Assembly (NCBI GenBank): GCA_963745775.1
Contig: CAVUYY010000001.1
Location: 124,001 to 188,000, forward strand
DNA length: 64,000 bases
From: Gaiellasilicea sp963745775
GTDB lineage: Bacteria; Actinomycetota; Thermoleophilia; Gaiellales; Gaiellaceae
Direction of reading: 5' to 3'
Part shown: positions 1 to 8,559 of the stretch, one piece after another
Numbering within the stretch: the first letter of the stretch is position 1
Layout: each line of letters starts with the position of its first letter
Translations under genes and position numbers: made by a program
The notes under the pieces: model-generated
What the model was told of the DNA's origin: nothing
The model's database searches: none
What the model saw: only the letters and a program-made list of their open reading frames with translations

Positions 1-531
1 CGGCGCCAGATCGAGCGCGGCGGGCCGGTCACCGTCACCGACCCGGAGATGACGCGCTTCTTCATGACGATTCCCGAGGCGGTGGCGCTCGTCGTCCAGG
101 CCGGCTCGATCGGCGGCCGCGGGAGGATCTTCGTGCTCGAGATGGGCGAGCCCGTCCGAATCCTCGACCTGGCCCGCAACATGATCCGCCTCTCGGGGAA
201 GCAGCCCGACCGTGACGTCCAGATCGTCTTCATCGGCGCGAGGCCGGGCGAGAAGATCCACGAGGAGCTCTTCGCCGAGGGCGAGACCTGGCAGCCGACC
301 GAGCATCCGAAGATCGTCGCGCTCGACGTCTCCCCGGTCGAGCGTGCGTGGCTCGACGGGCGGCTCGACGAGCTCGAGCAGCTCGTCGAGGAAGGCGACA
401 CGCTCGAGCTCGTGGGCAAGCTCGCCGCGATCGTCCGCGAGCCGCAGCGGCTGAGCGTGGACGAGCCCAATTTGAACGAGCTAGGTGCGGGCGCCACCGA
501 AGCAGCGCCCGCACGCTCCGAGCTCGTCTAG
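1..531 (+). CDS. CapD-like nucleotide-sugar dehydratase/epimerase, C-terminal part
   Basis: The reading frame is open from base 1, so this is the last 176 residues of a longer protein. Residues 10-28 read VTVTDPEMTRFFMTIPEA, the signature of the CapD/WbpM branch of extended short-chain dehydrogenases (UDP-GlcNAc 4,6-dehydratase type), followed by the family's GARPGEKIHEELF segment. These enzymes make deoxy-sugar nucleotides for surface glycans; the NAD-binding Rossmann part would lie upstream of the window. The fit with the glycosyltransferase at 2148-3165 suggests a surface-polysaccharide locus. The exact substrate cannot be told from the C-terminus. Confidence 0.88.
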   Translation, partial: RRQIERGGPVTVTDPEMTRFFMTIPEAVALVVQAGSIGGRGRIFVLEMGEPVRILDLARNMIRLSGKQPDRDVQIVFIGARPGEKIHEELFAEGETWQPTEHPKIVALDVSPVERAWLDGRLDELEQLVEEGDTLELVGKLAAIVREPQRLSVDEPNLNELGAGATEAAPARSELV

Positions 532-535
532 CTCG

Positions 536-2101
536 CTACGCGCCCGGGATCCAGAGGATCCCGAGCTGGCCGCCGTCCCGCTGGTAGGTCAGCGTTCCGC
601 GCACCTCTTCGTCGATCACGAGCGTCCCGGCCTGAACGTCCACGAGGAACGCTCCCGGCCCGAAGATCTCGGACGCATCGATGATCCCGCTCGACTCCCA
701 GGCGCCGAGGTTGCCGCGCGTCGTTGCGGCATCGACGTCCGTCGGGCCCTCGTCAGCGGACTGGTTCACCTTCGCGACGACGCTGTTCGCACCGGTCGCG
801 AGAGTGTGCTTCCAGATCCGGGCCGTCGTCGCGTTCGGGTCGGTCGATCCGAACGGGAACTGCTGGCTCGAGCCCGGGTCCTCGGTGACGAGCAGGCTCG
901 CCGCCGTCGTCTCGAGGTTGTCCGGCTGGTGGATCTCGCCGGGCGCCTTGACGGGCGCGTCGTCGCCCTCGATCAGGATCGAGAGGCTCAGCACCTTCGT
1001 CGGATCGCTCGGATCGAGGACGAGCTTCCAGATCCGGCCGTTCGTCGAGATCCCGGGTCCGGTCGCCCCGACCAGCCCACGGCCGCTGTCGGCGACGTAG
1101 ACCACGTTCTCGTTCGTCCGGTCGTAGGCGACGTCCTCGACCCGCACGAACTGGAACACGTTGAGCGCGTCCGAGGCCGTCTCGAGCCTCGTCTGGTCGC
1201 CGACCGCGTCGGCCTTGGCGATCTTCTTGAACGTGCCGCTGTACGACGCCGCCGAGTTGATCGGGAAGTCGTAGTAGTCGTTGATCGCCGCGTTGTCGAG
1301 GACGAGGCCGTACAGGTCTCCCTCGTCGTTCCACACTGCGTCCGCGTCGTCGGCGATGTACGAGTAGAGCTGCGACTGCGCCGGGTTCGTGGTGAACGTG
1401 TCGTCGCCGGAGAGCACGACCGGATGGCCGTAGCCGGGGATCGCCACGGAGTTCTCGTGGTTGTGACGGCCCATGCCGTAGATCGGCTTGTACGCGTCGG
1501 CGCGCGCGTCATACGCGACGACCAGCCCTGCCTGCTCGGCACCGGCCGTACCGGGTGGCACGAGGCCCGGGCCGGGAACCGCGATGCCGGTGCGGAACAC
1601 CCAGTCGGTCGCCTCCTCGTTCGTGAACAGCAACTCCCGATCGAACCCGTGCTCCGCCGTGGCGAGGAAGCTCGAGCAGAAGCGCTGGAAGTTCGCCTCC
1701 GACGGGATCGCATAGCGCCCACGGAGCACGCCGCCCCCGTTCTGGCTCAGCCGCAGCTCGCTGACCATCGCGTTCGTAAAGTCGTTGAAGCCGACTCCGG
1801 TCGCCGGGGTGAACGGGAACGGAACCGTGGACGTCTCGTGGTTGACGAAGACGTCGACGGTGCCCTGGCCGTTCTTCGTGAACGCGATCCCGTCCGGGAT
1901 CGACTCGAACATGTAGCCGCCCTGAAGCGTGTCGCCGACGCTGATGATCGGCTCGTACGACGAGCCTGCCACGCCGTCGAGCATGGGGCCTTCCGCCGTC
2001 TTGAAGCCGGGCGAGCCCTTGCTCGCTGCTCCCGCAACGAGCACGGTCGCGAGGCCGCCGACGAGCATCAGCAACGCCGCAGCATTTCTGAAGTTCCGCA
2101 T
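536..2101 (-). CDS. secreted DUF839/PhoX-like beta-propeller protein
   Basis: 521 residues. It starts with a hydrophobic signal sequence (residues about 6-27, ending VAGAAS). The body matches the PhoX/DUF839 style: GRHNHENSVAIPG followed by VVLSGDD, then VEDVAYD, VYVADSG, GRIWKLVLDP and a GEIHQPDNL segment, all typical of calcium-dependent propeller phosphatases. Known relatives are exported alkaline phosphatases, but many DUF839 proteins are uncharacterised, so catalysis is inferred only. The start is supported by a GAGGGGAA ribosome site 5 bases before the ATG. Its stop lies 4 bases after the CapD stop, so the two genes converge. Confidence 0.8.
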   Translation of the reverse strand: MRNFRNAAALLMLVGGLATVLVAGAASKGSPGFKTAEGPMLDGVAGSSYEPIISVGDTLQGGYMFESIPDGIAFTKNGQGTVDVFVNHETSTVPFPFTPATGVGFNDFTNAMVSELRLSQNGGGVLRGRYAIPSEANFQRFCSSFLATAEHGFDRELLFTNEEATDWVFRTGIAVPGPGLVPPGTAGAEQAGLVVAYDARADAYKPIYGMGRHNHENSVAIPGYGHPVVLSGDDTFTTNPAQSQLYSYIADDADAVWNDEGDLYGLVLDNAAINDYYDFPINSAASYSGTFKKIAKADAVGDQTRLETASDALNVFQFVRVEDVAYDRTNENVVYVADSGRGLVGATGPGISTNGRIWKLVLDPSDPTKVLSLSILIEGDDAPVKAPGEIHQPDNLETTAASLLVTEDPGSSQQFPFGSTDPNATTARIWKHTLATGANSVVAKVNQSADEGPTDVDAATTRGNLGAWESSGIIDASEIFGPGAFLVDVQAGTLVIDEEVRGTLTYQRDGGQLGILWIPGA

Positions 2102-2147
2102 GCAGTTCCCCTCTTTCCCCCTGGAATGTGAACGTGCGCTGAAAGTC

Positions 2148-3165
2148 CTACCATGCCCCGCGCAGCGGGTCTAGCAACAGATCGAGCATGAGCGCGGGAT
2201 CGCGGCGGACGCGCGGCGAGCTGCCCGGATCGCGCTTGCGGAGTGGAAGCGCGGTCGCGTCGGTCAGGCGAATCAGGCGCCCTTCGCCGATCAGGCGCTC
2301 GTCGACGCCGCCGAGCCGGCCGGCGAAGGTGGTGTAGACGGGGATCCCGAGCGCCACGGCCTCGCGGTTCATCGTCCCTCCCGCAGAGACGACGAGATCG
2401 GCGCCGGCGATCAGGCTCTGCGCATCGACCGCACGCTCCGGGACGACGAGCGAGGGCAGCGCGAGGCCCCTGAGCGCGACCCGTTGCTCGTCGGTGCGCG
2501 GCAGGATCACGGCCTGGACCGTCTCGTCGCGGCCGAGGCGGTCGAGCACGCCGGCGAAGAGCGGATTCCCGTGCCGGTGATATAGCGAGACCTCGGGCGG
2601 TGTACGTACGACGACGAGCACGCGGTCGGGATCGAGTCCGGCGACCGGGTTCTGCGGCCGGCTCGAAGTCGGCCAGGTAGTACTCCTCCTTCAGGCCCGC
2701 GTAGCGCAGCAGCTTCGGAGGCCGCGCTCCATAGCGTGCGAGCCGCTCGAGCGGGATCGCGTCCGGGACGACGACCCGGGTCGCCGCGCGGCAGCCGAGC
2801 TGGTGCTGGAGCCACGCGAACTCGTAGTCGAAGGCGGTTGTGCTCGGCACGCCGAGGCTTCGCGCGACGAGCGCGAGCTCGTGCGAGCCGTGCGTGAGCG
2901 CGACGTCGAAGTCTCGTGCCCGCGCGAACCTGCGGAGCGCCTGGAGCCGGCCCACGAGCGCCCTGGCTTTGCCGAGCCGGCCGCCGCCGCCGTGCGGCGG
3001 GCCGACGACGTGGTGAGCGATGCCGTGCAGCTCGAGCAGCTCCAGCGTCTGCGCGTAGCTGCGGGCAGTCACCTCGACGTCGTGGCCGCGAGCTTCGAGC
3101 AGGCCGATCAGCGGGCGGAAGAAGGGGACGTGCGGGGAGTTCGTGATGTCGATCCAGACCCGCAC
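2148..3165 (-). CDS. DUF354 family glycosyltransferase-like protein (frameshifted)
   Basis: Two overlapping frames make one DUF354 protein (GT-B fold, MurG/WecB-like). The N-terminal part (from the GTG at 3165) reads MRVWIDITNSPHVPFFRPLI and runs to YYLADFEPA; the C-terminal part continues in another frame with NPVAGLDPDRVLVVVRTPPE and ends with VVSAGGTMNREAVALGIPVYTTF, the nucleotide-sugar-binding segment. The break is near 2650-2660 and is explained by one extra base. Total length of about 340 residues fits the family. It may be an assembly indel or a young pseudogene. A TAGACT box lies 6 bases before the GTG. In archaea and bacteria DUF354 genes usually sit in surface-glycan loci. Confidence 0.75.
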
Positions 3166-3171
3166 CCGGCG

Positions 3172-3177
3172 AGTCTA
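3172..3177 (-). promoter_or_regulatory. -10 box TAGACT, probable leaderless start
   Basis: TAGACT on the minus strand is followed by exactly 6 bases and then the GTG at 3165, the same spacing seen before many other genes of this window. No Shine-Dalgarno sequence is present between box and start, so the transcript is probably leaderless. Confidence 0.5.
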
Positions 3178-3205
3178 GGGATCAAGCGGGCTGGAGGATT
3201 GCCCG

Positions 3206-3766
3206 ATGAACAGGACGATGCCGCTCGCACAAGCCGAACTGCGCATGTCCGAGGTGATCTCGGCGCTCTCGTACGCGCTCGACATCACCGAGGGGCAGCC
3301 GCCGGGACACGCCGTGCGCTCGTGCCTGATCGGGATGCGGCTGGCGGACGAGCTCGGTCTCGGGGCTCAGGAGCGATCCGATCTCTACTACGCGCTGCTC
3401 CTCGACAAGCCCGGCCTGCTGACCGAGGCCGAGCGGATCGAGATCGAGCGGCATCCCGTCCACACCCGCGAGCTGCTCGGCCGGGTGACGGCGTTCCGCG
3501 AGCTCGCCGACGATGCGAGCGACCATCATGAGAAGCTCGACGGCAGCGGCTACCCGCGGGGCCTCCGGGGTGAGGAGTTGACCCCGACGACGCGGATCCT
3601 GGTCGTTGCCGACATCTTCGAGGCCATGACCGCAGCACGACCGTATCGCGAGCCGATGCCGATCGGACGCGTGCTCTCGGCGCTCGCTGCGGACGCGGGC
3701 ACCAAGCTCGATCGCGACTGCGTGGCCGCGCTCCATTCCTGGGTCGAGCTCGCGGCGGCGGCCTAG
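3206..3766 (+). CDS. HD-GYP-like protein lacking the HD dyad
   Basis: 186 residues. The second half is a clear HD-GYP domain: SDHHEKLDGSGYPRGLRGEE, then RILVVADIFEAMTAARPYR. HD-GYP proteins hydrolyse cyclic di-GMP using metals held by an HD pair in a conserved HDIGK segment. Here the sequence goes from DLYYALLL straight to DKPGLLTEAE, so the roughly 14 residues that normally hold HDIGK are absent. The deletion is in frame and the rest is intact, which suggests a binding or regulatory role rather than catalysis, or loss of function. GGAGG at 3193-3197, 8 bases before the ATG, supports the start. Confidence 0.82.
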   Translation: MNRTMPLAQAELRMSEVISALSYALDITEGQPPGHAVRSCLIGMRLADELGLGAQERSDLYYALLLDKPGLLTEAERIEIERHPVHTRELLGRVTAFRELADDASDHHEKLDGSGYPRGLRGEELTPTTRILVVADIFEAMTAARPYREPMPIGRVLSALAADAGTKLDRDCVAALHSWVELAAAA

Positions 3767-3783
3767 CACTGCACCTCGACGGA

Positions 3784-3789
3784 TAAGCT
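3784..3789 (+). promoter_or_regulatory. -10 box TAAGCT, probable leaderless start
   Basis: TAAGCT stands 6 bases before the ATG at 3796 with no ribosome-binding site in between. This is the spacing expected if transcription starts at the initiation codon of the LysR gene. Confidence 0.5.
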
Positions 3790-3795
3790 GTCCTT

Positions 3796-4689
3796 ATGGA
3801 CACGCGCCAACTTGCTGCGTTCTGCGCCGTGGTCGAGCGGAAGAGCTTCTCGCAGGCGGCGGAGCGGCTCGGGGTCACCCAGCCGGCCGTCTCCCTCCAG
3901 ATCCGGGCGCTCGAGAAGCGGCTCGGCGCGCAGCTCCTCGATCGCTCCGGCCGGCGGGTCGAGCCGACCGAGGCCGGACTCCGGCTCTACCGAGGCGCCC
4001 AGCGCCTACTCGCACTCGAGGAGCAGCTCGTCGACGAGGTCGCCGACGAGGCGGGCGCCGAGATCGCGGGCGAGCTTCGGCTTGGTGCGTCGACCGGGCC
4101 TGCGGCCATCGTGGTCCCGCTCTTGCTCTGCGAGTTCCAGCGCGCGAACCCGCTCGTCAAGATCGCGCTGTCGGTCCACGACACGCAGTCGGTCGTCGAT
4201 CTCGTTGCCGAGCGAGAGCTCGAGCTGGGGATCGTGGGTGCGGCTCGCAGGCACCGCGCGGTTCGGTTCGAGCCGTTCTTCGAGGACGAGGTGATCCTCG
4301 CCTGCCCTCCAGGTCACCACTTCGCAGATCGGACGGTGACGCTCGACGAGCTGCGTGCCGAGCAGCTGATCGTGATGCAGGAAGGTGCAGGGGTGAGACA
4401 GATCGTCGAGGACGAGCTGCGGGCTGCCGGGACGCGCCTCCGCGATCTCGACGTCCGGCTCGAGCTCGGTCTCCAGGAGTCGGTTCGAAGCGCGGTGCAG
4501 GCCGGTTTCGGGATTGCGTTCATCTCGCGCTCGGCGGTCGAGTCCGAGCTCGCAGCGGGAACGCTCGTCGCGGCCCGGGTCGAAGGTATCCATGTGACTC
4601 GAGAGATCTCGCTCGTCCGGTCGACCGGACGGCCGGCGACCCGCGCGGCCGATGCATTCGTCTCGTTCGCGCGCGACCGGTTGGCATGA
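3796..4689 (+). CDS. LysR-family transcriptional regulator
   Basis: 297 residues. The N-terminal winged helix (residues 1-60) reads LAAFCAVVERKSFSQAAERL with VTQPAVSLQIRALEKRLG, the LysR DNA-binding signature; residues from about 90 form the two-lobed effector domain. The best resemblance is to the CysL/CbbR-like group, but the inducer is unknown. Its TGA overlaps the ATG of the alcohol dehydrogenase gene by the ATGA motif, so regulator and enzyme are cotranscribed and translationally coupled. That is unusual for LysR genes, which are more often divergent from their target. Confidence 0.92.
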   Translation: MDTRQLAAFCAVVERKSFSQAAERLGVTQPAVSLQIRALEKRLGAQLLDRSGRRVEPTEAGLRLYRGAQRLLALEEQLVDEVADEAGAEIAGELRLGASTGPAAIVVPLLLCEFQRANPLVKIALSVHDTQSVVDLVAERELELGIVGAARRHRAVRFEPFFEDEVILACPPGHHFADRTVTLDELRAEQLIVMQEGAGVRQIVEDELRAAGTRLRDLDVRLELGLQESVRSAVQAGFGIAFISRSAVESELAAGTLVAARVEGIHVTREISLVRSTGRPATRAADAFVSFARDRLA

Positions 4690-5651
4690 TCGTCCGCTGG
4701 GGGCTCGGCGAGCTGGCCGGACTGCTGGTCGAGCTCGGAGCCGCGCGGCCCTTCGTCCTTGCGAGTCCTCGCTGGCCCGAGCTTCCGCTCCGTGCCCACG
4801 GGCGCTGGAGCGAGCTCCCGAGCGACCGGATCTCCGAGATCGCGGCTGCTACCGCTGGCGCGGACGTGCTCGTCGCGCTCGGAGGGGGCAGCACGATCGA
4901 CACGGGAAAGGCTGTCTCGGCAGAGACGTCGCTGCCGCTCGTCTCGATCCCGACCACCTACTCCGGCGCCGAATGGACGGACTTCTACGGGGTACGCGAT
5001 TCCGACCGGCGGATGCGGGGCAGTGGCGCCGGGGCTCGCCTTGCTGGGATCGTCTACGACCCCGAGCTGACGCTCGAGCTGCCGAGGGCAGAGACCGTCG
5101 GCACCGCACTGAACGCGCTCGCCCACTGCGCCGAGGCGCTCTACGTGAAGGAGCGGAACGACGATGCCGATCGGCATGCGCTCGAGGGCGCACGGCTGAT
5201 CGCAACCTGGTTGCCGCGGGTCGTCGCGGAGGAGGGTGAGCGGCTCGAGGCGAGGACTGAGCTTCTCCGCGGTGCCTGCGAGGCCGGCACGGCGCTGGCG
5301 GGCTCGATGCTCGGGCTCGGCCACGCCATGGCACAGGCGCTCGGCGGCCGCTACGGCGTTTCGCACGGAGCCCTCAACGCGTTGTGTCTGCCGCCTGCGC
5401 TCCGCTTCAACGCCGAAGCGGCGCCGGTGGCTGTCGCTCGGTTCGCCCAGGCGATCGGTGCCGACGATCCGGCCGTTCGCGTCGAGGAGCTCGCAAGGCT
5501 CGCCGGAATCGTGCGCCTTCGCGACCTCGGCGTGCCGGAGTCGGAGCTCGAGGAGGTTGCCGAGGCGGTGATCGTGCGCGCCGGCGCTCGCTCGAACCCT
5601 CGCGAGGCGACTGCCGCCGAGGTTGCCGAGCTTCTCCGCTCGATCTGGTGA
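4686..5651 (+). CDS. iron-type alcohol dehydrogenase / maleylacetate reductase family
   Basis: 321 residues. It carries the NAD(P)-binding ALGGGSTIDTGKA segment (about residues 60-72), the maleylacetate-reductase-like SIPTTYSGAEWT, and metal-binding histidines in LNALAHCAEAL, GLGHAMAQALGG and SHGALNALCLP. Group III (Fe-type) alcohol dehydrogenases of this subfamily reduce maleylacetate in chlorocatechol or resorcinol breakdown; no other genes of such a pathway are next to it, so the substrate is open. Slightly shorter than the usual 350-380 residues, mainly at the N-terminus. Coupled to the LysR gene by ATGA. Confidence 0.88.
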   Translation: MIVRWGLGELAGLLVELGAARPFVLASPRWPELPLRAHGRWSELPSDRISEIAAATAGADVLVALGGGSTIDTGKAVSAETSLPLVSIPTTYSGAEWTDFYGVRDSDRRMRGSGAGARLAGIVYDPELTLELPRAETVGTALNALAHCAEALYVKERNDDADRHALEGARLIATWLPRVVAEEGERLEARTELLRGACEAGTALAGSMLGLGHAMAQALGGRYGVSHGALNALCLPPALRFNAEAAPVAVARFAQAIGADDPAVRVEELARLAGIVRLRDLGVPESELEEVAEAVIVRAGARSNPREATAAEVAELLRSIW

Positions 5652-5662
5652 GTTGTGCTCGC

Positions 5663-6391
5663 TCAGCGATAGCGCTCTCCTTCGTCACGACGGTAGGCCC
5701 AGGCCGCGAGCGCGAAGAGGGCTCCCGTGTAGAGCGCAAGCACGAGCCAGGCCTCCCTTTGGATGGGATCGCCGTGAGCGACCCCCACGAGCGTGTCGGC
5801 CAGCGCTCGAGTCGGAAGGTACGGAGACAGTCGCTGAACGGCGTCCGGAAGCTCATCCGGTGTCGTCCACAGGCCGCCGCAGTAGGAGAGGGTGAGATAG
5901 ACGACGTTCGCGATCGGGAGCGCTGCCCGTGGCGGCGCGAGATAGCCGAGGGCGATTCCGAAGAGCGCGAACGGGATCGAGCCGAGTAGGAGCGCCAGCG
6001 CGAGCTGCCCCCATTGCGGCGCCCGCAGATCCGCCGAGGTGGTGAGGACGGCCGCGACGAGGACGAGAGCCGCCGCTGCGGCAGCGAAGACGAGTGCGGA
6101 GAGGATGCGCCCGCCGAAGCGTTGCGTCGGGGAGACGGGCAGCGTCCGCACATATCGCTCCCATGGTGTCGCGCGTTCGGTCGCGATCCCCACGCCGAAC
6201 TGGAAGAACGCGACGCCGAGAACCGCGAAGCCGGCGAAGACGACCATCAACGTCGTCGCGTCGTCATCCGAGCCCGGCGCCGCAAAGAAGAGGAAGAACA
6301 TCGTCGGGAATCCGAGCGTGGGCACGACATACGCAGGCATGCGCATCAGCTCGCGGAGCGACGCTCCAGCGTGAAGGGCAGCCACTCTCAT
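5663..6391 (-). CDS. ABC-2 type transporter permease of the TOMM operon (SagH/I-like)
   Basis: 242 residues, taking the ATG at 6391 rather than upstream starts because MRVAALHAGASLRELMRMPAYVV is how ABC-2 permeases begin and it follows the ATPase stop by 13 bases. It has about six hydrophobic segments, including PTLGFPTMFFLFFA, the long stretch after ATTLMVVFAGFAVLG, and PYLPTRALADTLVG typical of drug or peptide exporters. As the last gene of the precursor-to-transporter operon it likely forms the membrane channel that exports the modified peptide. Only one permease is present; streptolysin S loci have two. Confidence 0.88.
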   Translation of the reverse strand: MRVAALHAGASLRELMRMPAYVVPTLGFPTMFFLFFAAPGSDDDATTLMVVFAGFAVLGVAFFQFGVGIATERATPWERYVRTLPVSPTQRFGGRILSALVFAAAAAALVLVAAVLTTSADLRAPQWGQLALALLLGSIPFALFGIALGYLAPPRAALPIANVVYLTLSYCGGLWTTPDELPDAVQRLSPYLPTRALADTLVGVAHGDPIQREAWLVLALYTGALFALAAWAYRRDEGERYR

Positions 6392-6404
6392 CGATCTGCC
6401 GCTC

Positions 6405-7270
6405 TCACGATCCTCCCGGAAGAAGCCGGAGCGCTTCCTCGAGTGGGAGCGGCCGGACATCCAGATCCTGGAGTCGCGCGCCGGCGTGCACCAGGTGTCG
6501 GACGACCTCCTCCGGATGCGATGCGTGAATGACCACGCGGTCGCCGCTCTCGCTGACCTCTCCTGCCAGGTCGGGAGGCAGCGGCTCCCGGCGGAAGCTG
6601 ATCCGCCCCGCACCGGCGCGAGCTCGGATCTCGTCGACCGATCCGGCGGCCGCGACACGACCCCGATCGATGACGACGACCTTCGTCGCGAGCGCCTCCG
6701 CCTCCTCGAGGTAGTGGGTGGTCAGGAGGACGGTTCCACCCGAGGACACGAACACGCGAAGCTCGTGCCACACCGCGCCTCGCGCGTCGACGTCGAGCCC
6801 CGTCGTAGGCTCGTCGAGAACGACGAGCTCCGGAGCTCCGGCGAACGCCAGCGCTACGGCTAGGCGCCGCCGCTCGCCGCCGGAGAGCCCCCGGACTGCC
6901 GGCGTGCGAGAGCTCCGAGCTCGAATCGATCCAGGAGCGACTCTGCGCTCGGCGGCTCGGCGTAATGAGCGCGGACGAGGGCGACGATCTCGTCAACCCG
7001 GAGCGTCCCGGGAAACGCCATCTCCTGAGGGGTCGTTCCGAGGCGACGGCGCGTCGCCGGGCTCGTGGGGTCGCGGCCGAAGAGCTGCGCGGTTCCCCGG
7101 TCCGGCCGGCGCAGGCCGAGGAGGAGCGAGAGCGACGTGGTCTTCCCCGCCCCGTTCGGACCCAGGAGCGCCACGATCTCCCCGTGCGGGATCTCGTAGG
7201 AGACGTCGTCGAGGGCGCAGACCGACCCGAACGACTTCGAGACGCTCTCGAGGCGGGCGACGGCGGTCAT
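6405..7270 (-). CDS. ABC transporter ATPase of the TOMM operon (SagG-like, frameshifted)
   Basis: The ATG at 7270 overlaps the preceding CPBP stop (ATGA). The first frame gives MTAVARLESVSKSFGSV, Walker A LLGPNGAGKTTSLSLLLG and a Q-loop TPQEMAFPGTLRVDEI; the second frame continues with the signature LSGGERRRLAVALAFAGAPE, Walker B LVVLDEPTTGLD and the H-loop LTTHYLEEAEAL. The frames meet near 6888 at a run of five G; a sixth G would restore one protein of about 288 residues. The homopolymer position makes a sequencing error likely. It would power export of the peptide with the permease downstream. Confidence 0.85.
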
Positions 7271-7765
7271 CCGGGTCGCATCTCGGCGCGGGCCGGACTC
7301 AGCGAGCCCGCCACGAGCAGGTTGTGGGCGACATGCGCCGCGATCGGCGCCCAGAGTTCCCCGGTCAGCAGGTAGAGCCCGCCGAAGGTCGCTCCAGCGA
7401 CGAGTTGACTGCGGCGGCCGTGCGCTGTGGGCGAGCGCGAACGCGGCAGTCGCGGCCGCGAAGGCGACACCCAGCGGCAGCCTCAGCGCCAACCCGCCGA
7501 GGAGGAGCCATCTCCAGAGGATCTCCTCGACCGTGGCCCAGCCGACGACAAACGTCGTCTTGGTCAGCCCGATCGGCCGAATCGGGACGGGACGGCGGTG
7601 GGCGGAGATCGAGTAGAGCGCCAGTCCGGCGGCGAGTCCCACTGTGAGAGCAAGCGGCACGGGAACGTGGAGATCTGTCGGCGTCGGGATGTCGAGCGCG
7701 AGTGGGAGGCCGGTCGCCAGCAGCGCGCCGAGGCCGATCCTCGACCACAGGCCTGCTGGAGTCAC
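7267..7765 (-). CDS. CPBP (CAAX/Abi) intramembrane protease of the TOMM operon (SagE-like, frameshifted)
   Basis: The GTG at 7765 overlaps the dehydrogenase stop (GTGA). The first frame holds the motif VGWATVEEILWRWLLLGGL, the EExxxR glutamate pair of CPBP proteases, and FALAHSA; the second frame ends with QLVAGATFGGLYLLTGELWA and PIAAHVAHNLLV, the other two conserved CPBP segments. The frames join near 7420 by removal of one base. In streptolysin S loci the CPBP member SagE is thought to cleave the leader or give self-protection. About 165 residues, short but with all three motifs. Confidence 0.82.
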
Positions 7766-8559
7766 CTCGGAGCCTCGGACCCGACGGCGAGCAGATAGAT
7801 CGTGGACTCGTCCACGCCGTTCAGGCCGAGGATCTCGTCGACGACGGCGTCGTAGTAGCCGCCAATCGGAAGCGCCGCGAGACCGAGCGCAGCCGCCGTG
7901 AGCAGTGCGTTCTGCAGCGCGTGCCCCGCCTCGAGCAGGGTGAAGCGATAGCCGCGCTGTCCATACTTGAACCGAGAGCGCCAGAACACGCCGGTGATCG
8001 CGAGCACGGCGGGAGCGCTTGCAAGGGCCGGGTCGACGAGTGCGCTGGGCAGGCGGTCGACATCGACTGCCAGGAGCTCGAGGTTGTGCCCGAAGGGATC
8101 GAAGTGATGAACGCCCGTTGCAACTCCCTCGATCCGATTCGCGACGACGTACAGCTCGAGCGGGTAGAGCGCACCGCCCGAGGGAATCGTGCGACGGCCG
8201 TCCTCGGAACGCCCGCTGAGTGCCCACACGAGCGTCGCCAGGTCCGCGAGTGCGAGCCGGGAATCGATCGATGGAGCACGCGAGCAGCGGCTCTCGATCG
8301 CCTGGCCGAGCTGCACCGGTGGCCAGGCCGCCGCGGGGAGCGGGAGCTGTGGCCGCTGGACGTGCCGTCGACCGGCCCGGGAAACCGAGAGCTGGAGCTC
8401 GGGAGTGGCCTCGAGCAGGCGGATCCCGCGAGCACCGGCTCCTGCAGACGAGGGATAGAGCTTCGCGGCTTCGTTGTACGTCTCGGCCGGGTCGTCGAGG
8501 GCAACTCCGTCGCCGTACACGACCGAAGCGAGCTGGACGGTAGGGGCTCGGGAGCTCAC
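7762..8559 (-). CDS. sagB: SagB-type azoline dehydrogenase (nitroreductase fold)
   Basis: 265 residues from the GTG at 8559, which overlaps the YcaO stop (GTGA). It belongs to the SagB family of FMN-dependent nitroreductase-fold enzymes that oxidise azolines to azoles: RRTIPSGGALYPLELYVVANRI is the SagB SGGALYP motif, with VLAITGVFWRSRFKYGQRGYR and LEAGHALQNALLTAAALGL following. The open frame extends far upstream inside the YcaO gene, but only this portion is homologous. Position between YcaO and the protease fits the C-D-B-E-G-H order of the operon. Confidence 0.9.
   Translation of the reverse strand: MSSRAPTVQLASVVYGDGVALDDPAETYNEAAKLYPSSAGAGARGIRLLEATPELQLSVSRAGRRHVQRPQLPLPAAAWPPVQLGQAIESRCSRAPSIDSRLALADLATLVWALSGRSEDGRRTIPSGGALYPLELYVVANRIEGVATGVHHFDPFGHNLELLAVDVDRLPSALVDPALASAPAVLAITGVFWRSRFKYGQRGYRFTLLEAGHALQNALLTAAALGLAALPIGGYYDAVVDEILGLNGVDESTIYLLAVGSEAPR

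Noticed and set aside
485..2131. Long plus-strand ORF over the DUF839 gene
   Set aside because: Arg/Val-rich translation without motifs; shadow of the real minus-strand gene.
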